DNA of 64,000 nt from Lentinus brumalis. Its lineage: Eukaryota > Basidiomycota > Agaricomycetes > Polyporales > Polyporaceae. Shown here one piece after another: positions 10,601 to 22,804 of the stretch. The stretch is taken from assembly GCA_001792895.1 (NCBI GenBank), contig MARA01000005.1, positions 992,001 to 1,056,000 on the forward strand. Direction: 5' to 3'. Each line of letters begins with the position of its first letter. Position 1 is the stretch's first letter. A model generated the notes under the pieces. That model worked only from the letters and a program-made list of their open reading frames with translations. It did not search any database and had not been told where the DNA came from. The position numbers were made by a program, and so were the translations under genes.

Positions 10601-12442
10601 CATCTGGTGAAGGTCATCAGATCAATGAGATACTTCCTGATGCCGCGAAGAGCGGCGATAGTCAGAAGTTGAAGTTCTCGTAGAGGAGAGCAGGTGACGT
10701 AGTCTCCGTAGTTTGACCATATACGGGCAGACGGATGACAGTCGATCCGTTTTAGTAGCAGGTGACGGTGCCGTGCGACGAAATCGATTTCTATGTCGCC
10801 TAAGACGCCTACCGCCCCTCTCCTTCCTGCGTACGCCCCGCGGCAAACCGAGCGAATCTACCCGGGAACGCGTCCCTTCTCCGCCCCGGAGATCCTGCGC
10901 GACGAGTGTCAGGATGCTCGCCTCTCGAGCCCTTTGGACTAGTTGTAACCTGCACTGCGTATGTACATCGGGCTCCGTGCTGGAACGTTGAGTCCAACGA
11001 AGAAATGGCAGACGAGAGCCCATTAGCAATGGCGGACTCCGTACGCACCTGCAAGGCCACCACCCACGCCTCCAGGCTCCCCCTACATACACACCCACCA
11101 TCGCGGATCGCCGGCGACGACACAGTGGCCGCCTCTTCGCAAGAGTCTGGTCAGAGATGTCATGGGTAGATTCCCACAGAGCGACCGAAGTCAAGGATCA
11201 GAGCGTGTGCTCAAACACGACCATGATGATGTCGGAGGGAATGTCGCGAGGCTACGTACTAGTACAAGACTCAGCGCAAATGGATAACATAACCGTAGAC
11301 AAGAAATGCTGTGCAATTATAGGTGAGTATCAGGCGAAATTAGTCGAGGCCAAACGCCGCCACGACTATGTATAGTACACTCACTCAGCAGGACTAGGAC
11401 TTCGCAATATGCTCGTAGTATCGTCCTGGAGAGTGAGTGGATGGGATGAGCTCGGTTCCTTTGACGACTGAATGTACTTACAGATCCTCTTAAGCGGCGA
11501 CGAAGTTGGCCGAAACCTTTGAGTCTGAATGCTGGAGTCGAAGTGAGAAACAGAGCGGGGAGCCCTGCATACATACACCTAATTAAGGAGCGCTCTGTCG
11601 AGCCTGGACGCGCCCCTGCGTATAGGAATGGTTTTGAGGGAGAACGTACTGGAGTGCAGCGATATCACCCAGCGTGAAGGACGGATCCGGAGTGTGTCTT
11701 GAGGGATCAGGAGCAATTGGACTACGGCAGCACACGCGTAGCAACTCGGTGGGAGAAAGTACTGGGTGTAGAAGAACTACCCACATATCTGAGGGCGTGT
11801 AGTCAGGCTCTGAACCTATCCTCCTGTTGACCCGCTGTGCCAGCTCGTGCATGGAGGCATTTCGAAAGGTCCGATTGCAGGTACTGGTGCATCCGTCGAA
11901 GAGATTGCTCCGCTCGTCCTCGGTGCTTGCAGCTTGAAGCTCGGCCACTGACCATGTTCAACGAGACCTTCGACCTCTCGCACGACCGAGATGCAAGCCT
12001 GCAGAAGCAGCGTCCTCCAGAAGAACCATCTTGACATGGACGGTTGCATGAGAGCCTGACAGTGAGGACCTGGAGAATCGAGATGGCGGGAGATGGAGGC
12101 CCAGCAGCCCGTCCGGAGCTGAGAGTGTGCAAATCTTACTTACCGTACTTGGGCTCCCCTTCAGTAAGCGGCGTCTGCGTGGCTCACTGTTCCCACGCTG
12201 GCGACATGTGCCCCTTGCTCCTACATACCTCCCCCCACCATCGTGCATGCCGACTTTATCCCTTTACACCTCCCGTCTGTATCTCATTCACTATCAAGCT
12301 TCCTGTTATCATCGTACGACATGCACGCTATACACATTCCCGCAGATGCTGCTCTGTATTCTGGAGTCCTCCCTGGCGCTGCTTCGTCGACCGTCGACCA
12401 ACACTCCCACCTCGGGCCTCAGGGTGGCCGACAGCGGGACAG
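10601..12442. other. Region without a confident gene
   Basis: Besides the duplicated block at 10930-11090, the minus strand has a 121-residue open frame (11583-11948) described separately. The segment gatggtgg..gtatgtagg occurs on the minus strand both near 11080-11105 and near 12215-12245, hinting at further old duplication. Nothing else is recognisable. Confidence 0.35.
11583..11948 (-). CDS. Hypothetical open frame of 121 residues
   Basis: The frame runs from MAELQAASTEDERSNLFDG to the stop at 11583 without interruption. It has four or five Cys in its first half (CTSTCNRTF, VCCRS) and no membrane segment. I recognise no family. It could be an exon of a larger minus-strand gene, a relic of the duplicated region, or chance. 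Confidence 0.2.
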   Translation of the reverse strand: MAELQAASTEDERSNLFDGCTSTCNRTFRNASMHELAQRVNRRIGSEPDYTPSDMWVVLLHPVLSPTELLRVCCRSPIAPDPSRHTPDPSFTLGDIAALQYVLPQNHSYTQGRVQARQSAP

Positions 12443-13502
12443 ATGGAGTTGTATCAGACAGCCGTGAGCGCGAGTACACGGGTATGTGATATTTGCTCCC
12501 CACCCCATGTTCTCCTATCCCCCACTCTGCCTCCCGAAGACATCCGACCCGGGGTACTGAGAAAGTGTGGAGGCTGCTCGATAGTAGCTCGATAGCGGTA
12601 TATTGCAGCAAGGAATGTCAGCGGCGTGCGTGGCGAACACATAAGTCAGTTTAGCATTTCTCTATCTCTCTTCTGCCTTACTGACTACGTGTAGGAGTTG
12701 CTGCCGTCCGAAGCATACTCGTCCTGCACCCATGGCGAGCGACCCGGACGAGGGCCTGCCACCGGTACCCTTCACCATACGAACGGATTTCCCCACTCCA
12801 ATACCTGCCCGTGCTGAATGGCAGTTGTTCACCGAATATCACGCTTGGGCGCTGTCCACTCTCATGGGAGTGACCTTGCGTACGGCTGCAAGCCGCCCTT
12901 GGTACTCGCACCTCGAGCGCGGTTGGCTCTTCCTCCACGTAGTCGTTGCTCCTGTCGTTCGGGGCCGCGACACCAATCCGGCGAACTCGTGGTTCTTGCG
13001 CGATGTTTACCTTCATAGTCTCGAGCAGATGATTCGGGAGAACCCGGGGCTTGAGCGGAAGAACGTCGCAGAGAACACTCAGTATCAGGCGATGTTCGCT
13101 AGGTTCAAAGAGAGCCATGGTGTTCGCCTTGGCGGGCTGCTGAATGTGGGATACCGCCTCGGGATCGGCAACCTGGCAACGGAGGGGTTCAGGCCGGTCT
13201 TTGTCCCCCATCATCCGGAGAAGCTCTTGCTGCCGGAGACGCAGGATGCGCTTGAGGATCTCGCGCGACTCTGCCAGATGTGCATCAATAATGGCATCGT
13301 CCTGAAGCCCACATCTCGCGAGGAGACCTCTGCAGTGCCGGGCACACTCCGACCCGTCACCTCCAAGTCGAAGACGACGTGGGAGTGGACACCTCTCCTC
13401 AATACGTTGGACGACGTCTACGAGGGGTTCAAGAGATATGGATACGTCCCGAAGAGCACCCTGTCTTCTAGGGAACTGATGGACCTCAATGCCACGCTTT
13501 GA
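12443..13502 (+). pseudogene. MYND-type zinc finger protein, copy 1 (11-bp duplication in the finger)
   Basis: The MYND finger is a Zn-binding protein-interaction module. ATG 12443 gives MELYQTAVSASTRVCDICS, and the finger starts CDIC...LRKCGGCS. It then breaks: ctcgatag occurs twice, at 12577-12584 and 12588-12595. Taking out 11 bases there restores S-I-A-V-Y-C-S-K-E-C followed by QRRAWRTHK, exactly the end of a MYND finger. As it stands the frame hits TAG. An intron follows THK, then the second exon (MASDPDEGL..., ending GYVPKSTLSSRELMDLNATL) is fully open for about 256 residues and matches the C-terminal domain of the MYND gene at 24.7 kb. Translation from an internal ATG at 12732 could still make the C-terminal domain without the finger. 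The simplest reading is a recently broken gene. Confidence 0.7.
12577..12595 (+). repeat. 11-bp offset duplication inside the MYND codons
   Basis: The 8-mer ctcgatag is repeated after a 3-base spacer (tag), giving an 11-base insertion. It is too short to be a spliceosomal intron. It adds an in-frame TAG and shifts the frame within the zinc finger. Confidence 0.75.
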
Positions 13503-14783
13503 CGACGCCCGGAGCAGTGCCCGAGGGCGACAGGTCGTTCTGCAGCGTCGTCGCACGTCACCATACACTCGCCATCCTTGTCGTTGTCAGAACTGCGCTT
13601 ATCTTCTCGTCAATCTCCAGACTCGGCTAGTTGTGGCTCCCACTGTTGCACCCCTCCCTCGACCATTCTATTCTTCCGGGCGTCGAATTTCGTCGCGTCC
13701 TCACCGACGCAACTTCGTTGTGATAAGTACCGACTTATTTATCTCTGGGAGGCGTGGGCGTTCTGTCGCTACGCTCGTTTCTTTTGATACATAGTCGAAC
13801 TTGCGACTCCGAGAGAACTTCCCTCCGCGTTGCCCTTCGTATTCTGCAGCGATCCGAATTCCTGTCGATTATGATACCATAGTCCCATGGCTCGGACATT
13901 TCATAGGCTCGATCCGGTCGTTCCTTGGATCGTCGCGTTTCCTTTGCGGTATCATCCACTGTAATTTCCTCTGTGCTTGTAATGATCATGCGCAGCCGCT
14001 TCGAGACCATGGACTCGACAAATCGTCACTTGCAACCGGCTCAGTACAATGCCCTGCCTCCTAATATCTTCTGTTCTTAACATATTTGCGCCGGCCTAAG
14101 CATTGTCAATACAGCACTCCTATCGAGCAGCATCGTCTTTCAGCGTACCTATAGTGCTCTCACAAAACTAGATGACAGTCCAATCTCCCGCATTCATCCA
14201 CCGGTGATACGGCGAACGGGCTGCTGAAGAGGCAGAAAACGCCGATCCCATGCTATAGGGCTGTTCTAAAGGATCGGTCTGTTTAAGACTTTTCGAAGTG
14301 CGTCTGGATCACGTACCCCGTACTGACCAATCGTGATGCTGCGACAAGCCACCTCCGCAGTCAAGTTGTAGAAGAGGAGTATGAGATCCATGGGTGGGAA
14401 GTCGGTCTTGCGCCCGACACGGCTGAAGATCTCGACATACAGGTCTGAGTCCCAAGGGCAATCTCTGGTACCCTTGAACGGAGTCCATCCCCACTCCTTC
14501 GTGCTCGCACCTTCGTTCGGCTTAATCTTTATCGTTCGTCCCGGGAACGCGAGTTGTGGGCGTCCGGGTGCCTGTCAAATTGGCTACCAGCGAGCTCGAC
14601 GAGACATTTCGAGTTCCAAATTATCCATCTTACAGGCATGGTGTGCATTGCCTGATGTGTGTCATTTTTCAAAATCGTCATCGCGAAGAGCCCACATACG
14701 TCTATACAGGATACCCGAACGGTGTCAACAGTCAAAGCACAACCTTCTAAGCTGACTGAGTACTCGCACTCGCATGACAGGCT
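13503..14783. other. Intergenic, one possible orphan exon
   Basis: About 1.3 kb. The minus strand at about 14315-14550 has an open stretch without an ATG, reading GWTPFKGTRDCPWDSDLYVE and later TDFPPMDLILLFYNLTAEVA, then ACRSITIGQYGV. This looks more like protein than noise, but I cannot link it to a start, stop or family. It may be an exon of a degraded gene. The rest holds nothing I recognise. Confidence 0.35.
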
Positions 14784-16132
14784 CTAGCACCCCATTTCGA
14801 CGCCATCATACGGTCCATCGTGATTGGTTTCGTTGTTCTTGAAAAGAGTCGCAGAGCCGACAATACACTGACTGCTGTGGTTGTCCTGATCTGTAAGTGT
14901 TACACAGGGACGAGGTCAGCCAACGCGAGGGAACGAGACAGACGACTGAGTACAGACCGGGGCAAGCAGACCAGACGCCAGGCTCCTGGATGTGAATCTC
15001 ACCGCTCGGATGGTGGAAGTCCAAGAATATGGGCGGTACGATCGGTACAGGATCCTGCATATTGTTGATATGAATGATCGGCGTGTTGGTCTGAGCGTCG
15101 ACGTAGTTTGCGAACGCTTGATTGCCAACCTTAATAGAGACACCAGGCGGTCAGATGGTCTCAGAGTCATACGCAGTATGACAAAAGGAACAGAACATAC
15201 ACGGGGTAAACCGTAGACGATAGCTCGAACGCTCGCATTACTCAGATGAAGCGGCAGATAGACAGCATCGAGGAGAGCTATGGCAGCACCTAGATGATCA
15301 GAGTGAGTAAGCATATTTGGCGGGAGCGAGCGCGACTGGTGAAGTCTTACCGAGCGAGTGCCCAACAACGGTCACTTTGGTCGCCCCATGCTGCGACAGC
15401 GCAGTTTGAACAGCCGATAAGACGTCGGGCGCAGACCTGCATAAGTCCGCGAATGAACGCACGTCACTTAAGGGACCGACTGACACTCGGACGCCGAAGA
15501 AAAGCACCTGGAATGCGTAGCCGCGAAGCCGTTGTGGACAAGGATCGGAAAATCAACTCCGGGGAAGAGGCGTGGATCCAATGGTGTCTGGGCAATGTCA
15601 CCGTCGGTCAGGTCGGGGATACTACGCGTGGTTCTTTAATATTGGAGGGCGGGCGTGTGATGAAAGACGGAAACTCTCACATCTTCGAGGTGTCCGTTCC
15701 TTGGTGAGACACGATTGCCTCATTCAAACGGGGATCAAAGCCGACGAACCCTGCACATGGTCATGGAGCATGAGCACATGAACCTCGACAGCGAAGTGCA
15801 CTGCGGGGTTAAGACGACTTACAGAACTGGGTGACAACACCGTCCCCGCCGGATGCGACTGGAATGAACGCCGGGTTCGCCTCGCAATTCGAGCCGCAGG
15901 TCCACGTCCGCGTCGTATTCGGCTGGCAGTACGCTGTGCTGGCATAGTATGTGTATGGCCTGAAGGAGACGATCTCCGCTTGCGTCAGATTGGTGATCTG
16001 GTTGTCGTCCTGCCGCCTCAAGAACGACTCCGTCTGCGAGGCGAATGCAGTCTCCGAGGCCGTCGGAGCTGCGGACACGAGTAGTGCCGCGGAAAGCAGG
16101 GCAGCTGTGGAGAGTCGCAGAGAGGAGGCCAT
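14784..16132 (-). CDS. Secreted class 3 lipase (Lipase_3 fold)
   Basis: This gene encodes an extracellular alpha/beta-hydrolase of the fungal lipase/feruloyl-esterase class, acting on acylglycerols or related esters. It starts MASSLRLSTAALLSAALLVS with a clear signal peptide and continues with PYTYYASTAYCQPN, VGFDPRLNEAIVSHQGTD, TPLDPRLFPGV and VHNGFAATHS. The nucleophile elbow is VTVVGHSLGAAIALLDA (GHSLG, catalytic Ser). The catalytic Asp is probably in NNMQDPVPIVPP and the His in HHPSGEIHI. The protein ends GPYDGVEMGC. Cys residues near both ends suggest disulphides, as in related fungal lipases. Seven or so exons join in phase with all motifs retained, so the gene looks functional. The acceptor used for the exon beginning PDLTDGDIAQ is inferred from phase. 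Substrate preference cannot be read from the sequence. Confidence 0.9.
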
Positions 16133-16194
16133 CGTTCGTTGAGGTCTTTGAGGTCGAAGGATGAGCCTGCTCGGTGCGACCGTCCTTGAGGGAG

Positions 16195-16201
16195 CTTTAT
16201 A
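16195..16201 (-). promoter_or_regulatory. TATA box of the lipase gene
   Basis: TATAAAG on the minus strand, about 63 bases before the lipase ATG at 16132. Position and sequence fit a core promoter TATA element in a gene with a short 5' leader. Confidence 0.5.
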
Positions 16202-17015
16202 CGCCTCACCGACGGCGGAGTATCTTCACGGCACCACCTGCATGGTAGTCACGGCAGAGTTGTCGATGAATGTAAGAAGGAAGCACTAGCGGCTCGCTAG
16301 GGAAGTTGGCCTCCAAGCCGTCCGACCGGGACCCAGTCTGTGTGAACGCAGCAATACGTGAGTCTGATGACGATAGACTCCCGGCCACCGAGAGAGCACG
16401 GTGTCGGTCTTCAGCTCCAGACTGTACACATAGCTATCACATGTGACGAATGGGACGTATCTTGCTACTCGCAGGTGGTACCGCCGGTCACCTTGCGTGT
16501 TGTCCCGCGGTCATTTTGTCACGTAGACTCGGGAGAAACATGTTCGTATGCGGCAAAGAGCCAAAAGATCAGCATGACTGCATACAACGGTGACATCAGA
16601 TCCTCAGGAAAATAATTACCTCGAGGCCGAGGCCGGGGTTACCTTCCGTACCTCCGGCTCCGCTCATCGATGCTGCACCACGAGCATCCGGACTCCGGAG
16701 GATGTTTTGTACCGTGCATACGTTGACACGGACCACCGATGGGCACGCCTTCTTGAAATTGAGTAACAACGGCGTCAGGTGCTTTATTCTTCTGTACGGC
16801 GGTAGTGCGCCCAGCGGCTCCGGTACCAAGGAGGCCGGCCTCTGATGTGTGTTCAGAGGGCCCAGAATTGCACCCAAAGGCCGTTCAAATGTCTATACAA
16901 TAGCACTACTGCGCTCATTCACAGACGAACACACGTGAAAGCGGGGCTCGATACTCACCTATGGTATAGTCAAAGTAAATCCAGCAGTCCTCCATGACAA
17001 CACGCCTCCTTCACT
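16202..17015. other. Region between the lipase and the M28 peptidase
   Basis: About 800 bases. The minus strand has a 93-residue open frame (16596-16877, starting MGAILGPLNTHQRP) followed by a short hydrophobic stretch near 16540 (LYAVMLIFWLFAAYEHV). No family is recognised and no start-to-stop gene can be built. It may be a gene relic. Confidence 0.3.
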
Positions 17016-20000
17016 CTACACCACTGCCACTCCACCCACGCAACCCAAGAACATAGCATCCACGGTTCCACCTGTATGCCGTTCCAGCCATCCGTCGAAC
17101 TCCTCGAACAGGGCCATCGCCCGACCACCCAGGGCTTTCTCGGCCTTCTTCCCAGGCCACATCGCCTTCTCATGGATGCCCATGAAGTTCACCTTGACGC
17201 CGGGTTCCGTAGGGACGCCATCCCCGGAGGTCGGCAGCTTGATGACCATGTCGACGGACCAAGTGTCATGACCGTAGAACGAACCTTCCTTGATGTGATG
17301 GCGCGCAAACTCGTCTGGAGGGTTGTCGTCCAGCGTCCACTTTAGTACGTGGGCGTCGAACGCAATCGCTACATGACATCATCGCCTAGGTGAGTACAGC
17401 AGGATCTCGTGCAGGTTGGAGACGCACCTGTCCAAATGATTCGGGGATGGGTGACGAGGAGCGTAAAGCTCCTCGTCCCAGCGGCTTCGTCGATCTTGTC
17501 GTTCACGGCAGTCACAGTGAAGTCATGCTCCAAGGCGTCTTGGTGTTCTGGACGCAACGCAAGGTCCAACTTGTACGGCGTCAAGAACTGCCAAGACTCC
17601 GTCAGCTGTGAATGTGCAGGGGAAGACGACTGGCTAGTGCTTACCGCGGAGAACGGATACATGGTGTCCCAGTCGCTGTTCCAGTCATCCATGACTACTG
17701 TAGTGGGCGTGACCCCAGGGACGCCGAATTCCTTTGCGATGTCGGCCGCGAGACTATGGAAGCCCGGAGCTGCATCGGCTGCAGCGACGTGCAAATGCTG
17801 CTCCTCGCTGGTAATCTAGGTATGTGGTAAGTCAGCGAAGTGCGGATGCCACGCAAATGTAAGGGGACGTACGTTTTCCATGTGAATGACGAACAGTCGC
17901 TTTTGATGCATGGGATCGAAAGGAGATTTTACGGCAAACACAGCTACGGCCAAGCCGGTCGCCAACGCGAGCAGGACGACCACACGGACGAGTGTCCGGC
18001 GACCGAACCGATGCATGAAGGGGACCATGAGTGGCAGCATGTACGAGCCGTTGATAGCGACGATGTTTGCAATGATGTATTCCGCGGGAGCCTCCTCGCC
18101 AATGCGGCCAGTCTGCACAGAAAATATTATCAGCACCTGCCGCGACACGAGGGGCACTGTGCTCACCAAGGGCACGAAGACATCGAGCACGCCGCACGTC
18201 AGTGTCGTGCCTATGACCAAAGGTGAGAGCTGTCCGATGGCATAGCTCCATAGGGTGATGTCGTCGCCGGGCTTGGTCAAGAGTGCGTTCAGCACCAACG
18301 CCAAAATGAGTGGTGCCGACGACAGGAAGAGGGTACCGCCTGCACCAACGCCGATAAATTGGATCAGCACAGCCAAGAATGCCTGCAGGAGCATAACGGA
18401 CGTGAAGGCGGTATGCTCCCGGACGCGGCCAACAAGAAGCTGAGAAGCAACGCCACCTACGTGATATTAGCGCTACCATACTCCAACTAGACCGCAGGGC
18501 CACGTACCTGCAAGTGCCGCAGGACCGTAGAGGAAGGTGCACGCGAACACGGAGGAGAACCAACTGAGAGGCCTGCCGAGCAACTTGTCCATGATCAGCG
18601 CGACCAGGTTGGCGCTAATGGCAGCGCCGACAAAGGCAGCAGAGGCGGCGCCCATGCCTTTGAACAACTCTGAGATGAAGCTGGTACCGTTCTTCAATGC
18701 AGGTGCAGGGTTGACGAAAGTCACTCTGGCGACGATGAGCGCGAGGATTGCGGTCGCGGAATACAAGAGTTTCGCAGTGCTGAAAGAGTAGACGAGGAAT
18801 TGACCGAAGTAGTCAAAGAAGACCGTTTGTGGGGAAGAGTAACCGGCGGACGCGAGTTCCGGTAGCGGCGACTCGGAGGATGTGAGGTGCAAGAGCAAAG
18901 CTAGTGTGTTGTCGGCCATATGCTATTGAAAAGGAACCACGTCAGGTCCGTTAACGAGCAACTTTTGGACAGATGCTTACCTGCGCGACGCCGGGCTCGA
19001 TGTTCTCAACGACATCCTACGAGATTGCCATGAGCGGCTGAAGATCAAGCAGCACACAAACACTGTCCAAGTCACCTTCCGCATGTGGTACAGGTAGCTG
19101 TTGCCAACTACGGCCATCTATGACAGTCATCAGAAACTATTCATCGGAATGGACGCTCGGGAAGACTCACGTCCAGTCCAGTGACATTCAGGTACAGCTG
19201 GAATTGTCTGAAGTCGGTACTAGTGGGAGATGAGAGTCGGCAACAAGACGCTCAGAGGCTAACCCTCACTCAGATAATATGATTCCTGAGCTGAATATCT
19301 CATTGGCAATGACAGAGCCGTAAGGTCTAGCTTTCCATGTCAGCATGCAACGCACGAGCACCTCGGAATGCCTACCTCGGCACCTTTGAGTAAGCCTTGA
19401 TCATTTCTTCCGAGGTCGCCTGGAAAAGCAGCTCGGGTCCAGTCGTTCCGGCAGCTATGTTATGGTCAGCGCATTAATCACAGTCGTTCAAGCCATCGGT
19501 GGTACCTTCGAGATTGATGGCGGCGCGAACGCTGTGTGATACCCATCAATAGTGTTCACTTTCTCATGCGGGTGCGAGTACGCACGTGTTCGCAACGGGG
19601 TGTTGTGTAGAGAATAGATGGGACCCATCCTGCAGCGACTCCTCCGCATTGTTGAACACTATAAACGTTGCAGTAAGCGCCAAGAGACGAGAACGAGTTG
19701 TGCGGTGCGCGTGACTTACAGAACACTATGGCATGTTTCGGTTCCCACTCCGGAGAATGCGTGAGCACCCGGATACACTCGAGCATAACCCCGACGGACA
19801 TGGCGTCATCTGCTGCACCGGGGGAAGGCAGCGTGCTATCCACGTGCGAATTCACCAGGACAGCATGTTGTTTCCCTTGGTCTGTGCCATCCGAGACGCG
19901 TACGATGATATTCGTCAGGTTGACATACGTCTTGTACAACCGCTTGCCCATCATGTCGAACCTGGCATGTCACATTCAAGCAGACTTTTCTGGGTGGCAT

Positions 20001-20493
20001 ATGAGGGAAACACGCACCTATGACTACCGCTTCCTTGCTGGTGCCAGACTTCGCACTGTAACTTCCGCTCAGGATGCGCACGCACGACCGCCTCGCACTC
20101 CGAGCGCAGTGCCTCCGCCTGCTGCAACATCCACGCGTCTCCAAGAGCATGTTCGCGCGTGCCAACAGTACGATACCCAATGTCTTCAGAGAGATACTTC
20201 GCGTGTGCAAGGATCTGTGCCTCGGATAACTGGGGGAGCGATGTCACAGAGTCGTATCTGCGAGGATGTCGTGTTGGCCACAGCCTAAATCTGTAGCTGT
20301 ACACTCACAGTTCAACCACCGGGGCAGGAAGAGCTGAGATACGACAACGTCAGCGAATCATGCGGTCAGAACATGCACAAGGACGCATACCATAGTGAGC
20401 TGTGTACGCGTAAAACGGTGCAGCAATCAAAAGAGGTGCTAGGCACAGCAGCGACCGCACAGGACCCCACCGTGTCCGAAGGGATTTGCTCAT
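17016..20493 (-). CDS. M28 family membrane metallopeptidase (ERMP1 / vacuolar membrane protease PFF1 type)
   Basis: This is a large multi-pass endomembrane exopeptidase-like protein. The ATG at 20493 gives MSKSLRTRWGPVRSLLCLAP with a first membrane helix. A luminal M28 domain carries the zinc ligands in order: VNSHVDSTLPSPGAADD (His, Asp, Asp), FNNAEESLQDGSHLF (Glu-Glu), AAINLEAAGTTGPELLFQ and NSYLYHMRKD (His). After HMADNTLALLLHL come about eight hydrophobic helices (for example LIVARVTFV, FVGAAISANLVALIM, FLAVLIQFIGVGAGGTLFL and VVVLLALATGLAVAVFAV). A C-terminal beta-rich luminal domain includes VVMDDWNSDWDTMYPF and ends FLGCVGGVAVV. All metal-binding positions are present. The protein has at least 12 small exons. 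Family members lie in the ER or vacuole; which one applies cannot be told here. A longer frame upstream begins with TTG, so the ATG is preferred. Confidence 0.9.
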
Positions 20494-20781
20494 CGAGGTT
20501 CGGAGCGAGGGCGCTGTGGTGGTCGACAACGAGGAGGGGACCGTGTCCGTCAAGGTCCGTCACTGCGCCAGAGGCGACCAGACGCGGACCGCGTCTCCGA
20601 TATTCTCGGACTCGGCCAACCAAGAATTTCCTCAGCCAACCTCCTCCTCAACAACTTACTGCGATTCCTCCTGCTGCTCATATCCTTTATACACTTTGTC
20701 CCCATCTCAACAGCAAGCACCAAGCGGCTTGTATCATCTCCTTCCTCGCGTCCTTGGTATTGCGCGACGATATTCCCGACG

Positions 20782-22512
20782 ATGGACGAAGCCGTCACGA
20801 AACGCGTACACATCTCGGGCCTCACACCAGCCATCACCGCCAAAGACCTGTCTGATCGACTATCATCTTTTGGCACGGTCAAGTCGATTGACGGGTTCGG
20901 ACTGTTGGATGCTGTCGGTCAACCGCGCAAGTTCGCGTATGTCACGCTGGAGACAACCAAGGGCAAACTGGCTCGATGTGCGTTACATTCCTGTTATCCT
21001 CTAGATTGTGCTGAACAGGCTCGTAGGCATGAACCTCCTCAGCGGTGTCACATGGAAAGGTGCTAAATTACGGCTTGGAGAGGCTAAGCCGGATTACCGA
21101 GAACGGTACGAGCTTGTCTGTGCTTTGGCCGCGTTGGCCGTCTCATATGAGTTTGCAGCATTCAGAAAGAACACGACGAGCTGAAGCGTGCCGCCGAGGC
21201 ATCTGCGGACGAGCCTCCCCAGAAACGTCGCCGCCTTCCCCGCAGTGTCCAAGGCGTACATGCCCGAGACATGTCTCTCGTCACCCCAGAGAACGTGTCC
21301 ACGCGCGGCGGCTGGCGCGTCACACCCAGTGGACGTCTCATCCGGCCTATGCGCATGCGGCCAGCACATCCCCTTCCCGAGCCCCTTGACGCGGCCAAGC
21401 CATCCAAGAAGGAGTCGAAGAGCGGGGCGAAAGTCAAGACACGTGCGCGTGAGCCGCCCTCGCGCGCAAGGAGGAAAACAATCGACCCGACGAAATGGGG
21501 CTCGCAGCACCTCAAGGGTATCTTCTTGGAAAACGCGGCTGTGACGTACCCAGCACCGTCGCATCACGAACCAATTGCAACCCCCGTCGACGACGACGAA
21601 AGCCCTGAAGGGTCACAAAACTCGGAAAGCGAGAGCGAATCTGAGTCCTCGTCCGAGGAAAGTGACAAGGAGGGATCTCCCAGTTTGCCGCCTCCAGTAT
21701 CTACAACGATCAAGGCAGCGCCTGCCCGACCTGCTACCGCAACGAAACCCGTACCTTTGTCTTCCATAGACAGCGAACTCGCTGAAGAGAAGAATCAGAC
21801 CCTCGGTCTATTACAGTCTCTGTTTGGCGATAAGGACGAATGGGGCGGTGCGGAGAGCATAGGATCCGACGTCGAGGAAGAGGTCGAGCGTGAACATGGC
21901 CACCGCAACCTTCCCGCAGTCGACGACGTGGACGGCGTCCAGGACTCCATGGATATTGATGAGCAGCAACCGGATCCGGAACCATCCCCACCACCGATCA
22001 CTCAGGAAGGCGTCTCGGCGCCGGAAGGGACGAAGGCGAAACTGAAGGATCTTTTCGCTCCCCGTGAAGAGGATGGTACGTGATAGATCGCCTTCATAGA
22101 CACGTTGTGCTCAATACCTTCCCTCGTCCTACTAGCGGGCTTCTCTCTCCTCGGCCATCTGGACCTAGACCTCGAGCTCGACGATGACGTCCCCTTCGAC
22201 GTCCCCGCTCCTGCCGCAGCATCTGCACCTTTGCGAACCACGGCTCCTGTGCAGCCTAGCACAACCTCCCGAGCACCCCATGTCGTGTCTCTCGACCATT
22301 CGCGACCCCTGTTCTTCCCGTCCGACCAATCGGGTGGGAGGCGGCGCGTTCTGGATCCGACAGATTGGAAATCGTGGTTCTATCGCACCGATTCGCCCGA
22401 GGCCATACGGACGCGCTGGGAGGAGACGAAGGGCGAGCTGACTGCTGGGTGGAAGCGGCGGCATAGGGAAGCTATCAAGAGTCGCCGGAGGAGAGGCGGG
22501 GCCGCTGAGTGA
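20782..22512 (+). CDS. RRM nucleolar protein, NOL8/Nop8-like
   Basis: The N-terminal 85 or so residues form an RNA-recognition motif: KRVHISGLTPAITAKDLSDR (RNP2-like VHISGL), then RKFAYVTLET (RNP1-like), completed across an intron by LLSGVTWKGAKLRLGEAKPD. A basic linker KEHDELKRAAEA...PPQKRRRL follows, then DPTKWGSQHLKGIFLENAA, a long acidic Ser/Glu tract (SESESESESSSEES), and the C-terminal block HSRPLFFPSDQSGGRRRVLD...WKSWFYRTDSPEAIRTRWEE. This order matches NOL8/Nop8 proteins, which act in the nucleolus in 60S ribosomal subunit assembly. Four exons join in phase. It starts 289 bases from the divergent M28 peptidase start, so the two share a short intergenic promoter region. The family call rests on architecture and the C-terminal block. 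Confidence 0.8.
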
Positions 22513-22804
22513 GCTTCCACTCACACGCATGTACTTACGTCGAATACCTTCATCGACAGAAGTATTTGCATGACACTCGTTTTGCACTATCTTCGTGGAC
22601 CTACTCGCATATGTACCCTTCGTATTCCATATCCATCGTCTTCAGAGCATGTCACTTGCAGGTACGTGCCGTCAGTGTCGATTCCGACCCTGAACTACTC
22701 AGGGTCGTTCCCAATGGCCGCTTGCTTTTAATCACAACCGCAGTACGCTCTCCCATCTTGATCGAGCCTCAATCCTCCCCAAGCTCACTTTGCCTTGCTT
22801 CGAG

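Noticed and set aside
12577..12595. An ultra-short intron in the MYND gene
   Set aside because: Eleven bases is far below any spliceosomal intron length. The direct repeat shows it is a duplication.
20494..20553. An upstream extension of the M28 peptidase reading frame
   Set aside because: It would start at TTG, not ATG. The ATG at 20493 precedes a normal membrane helix.
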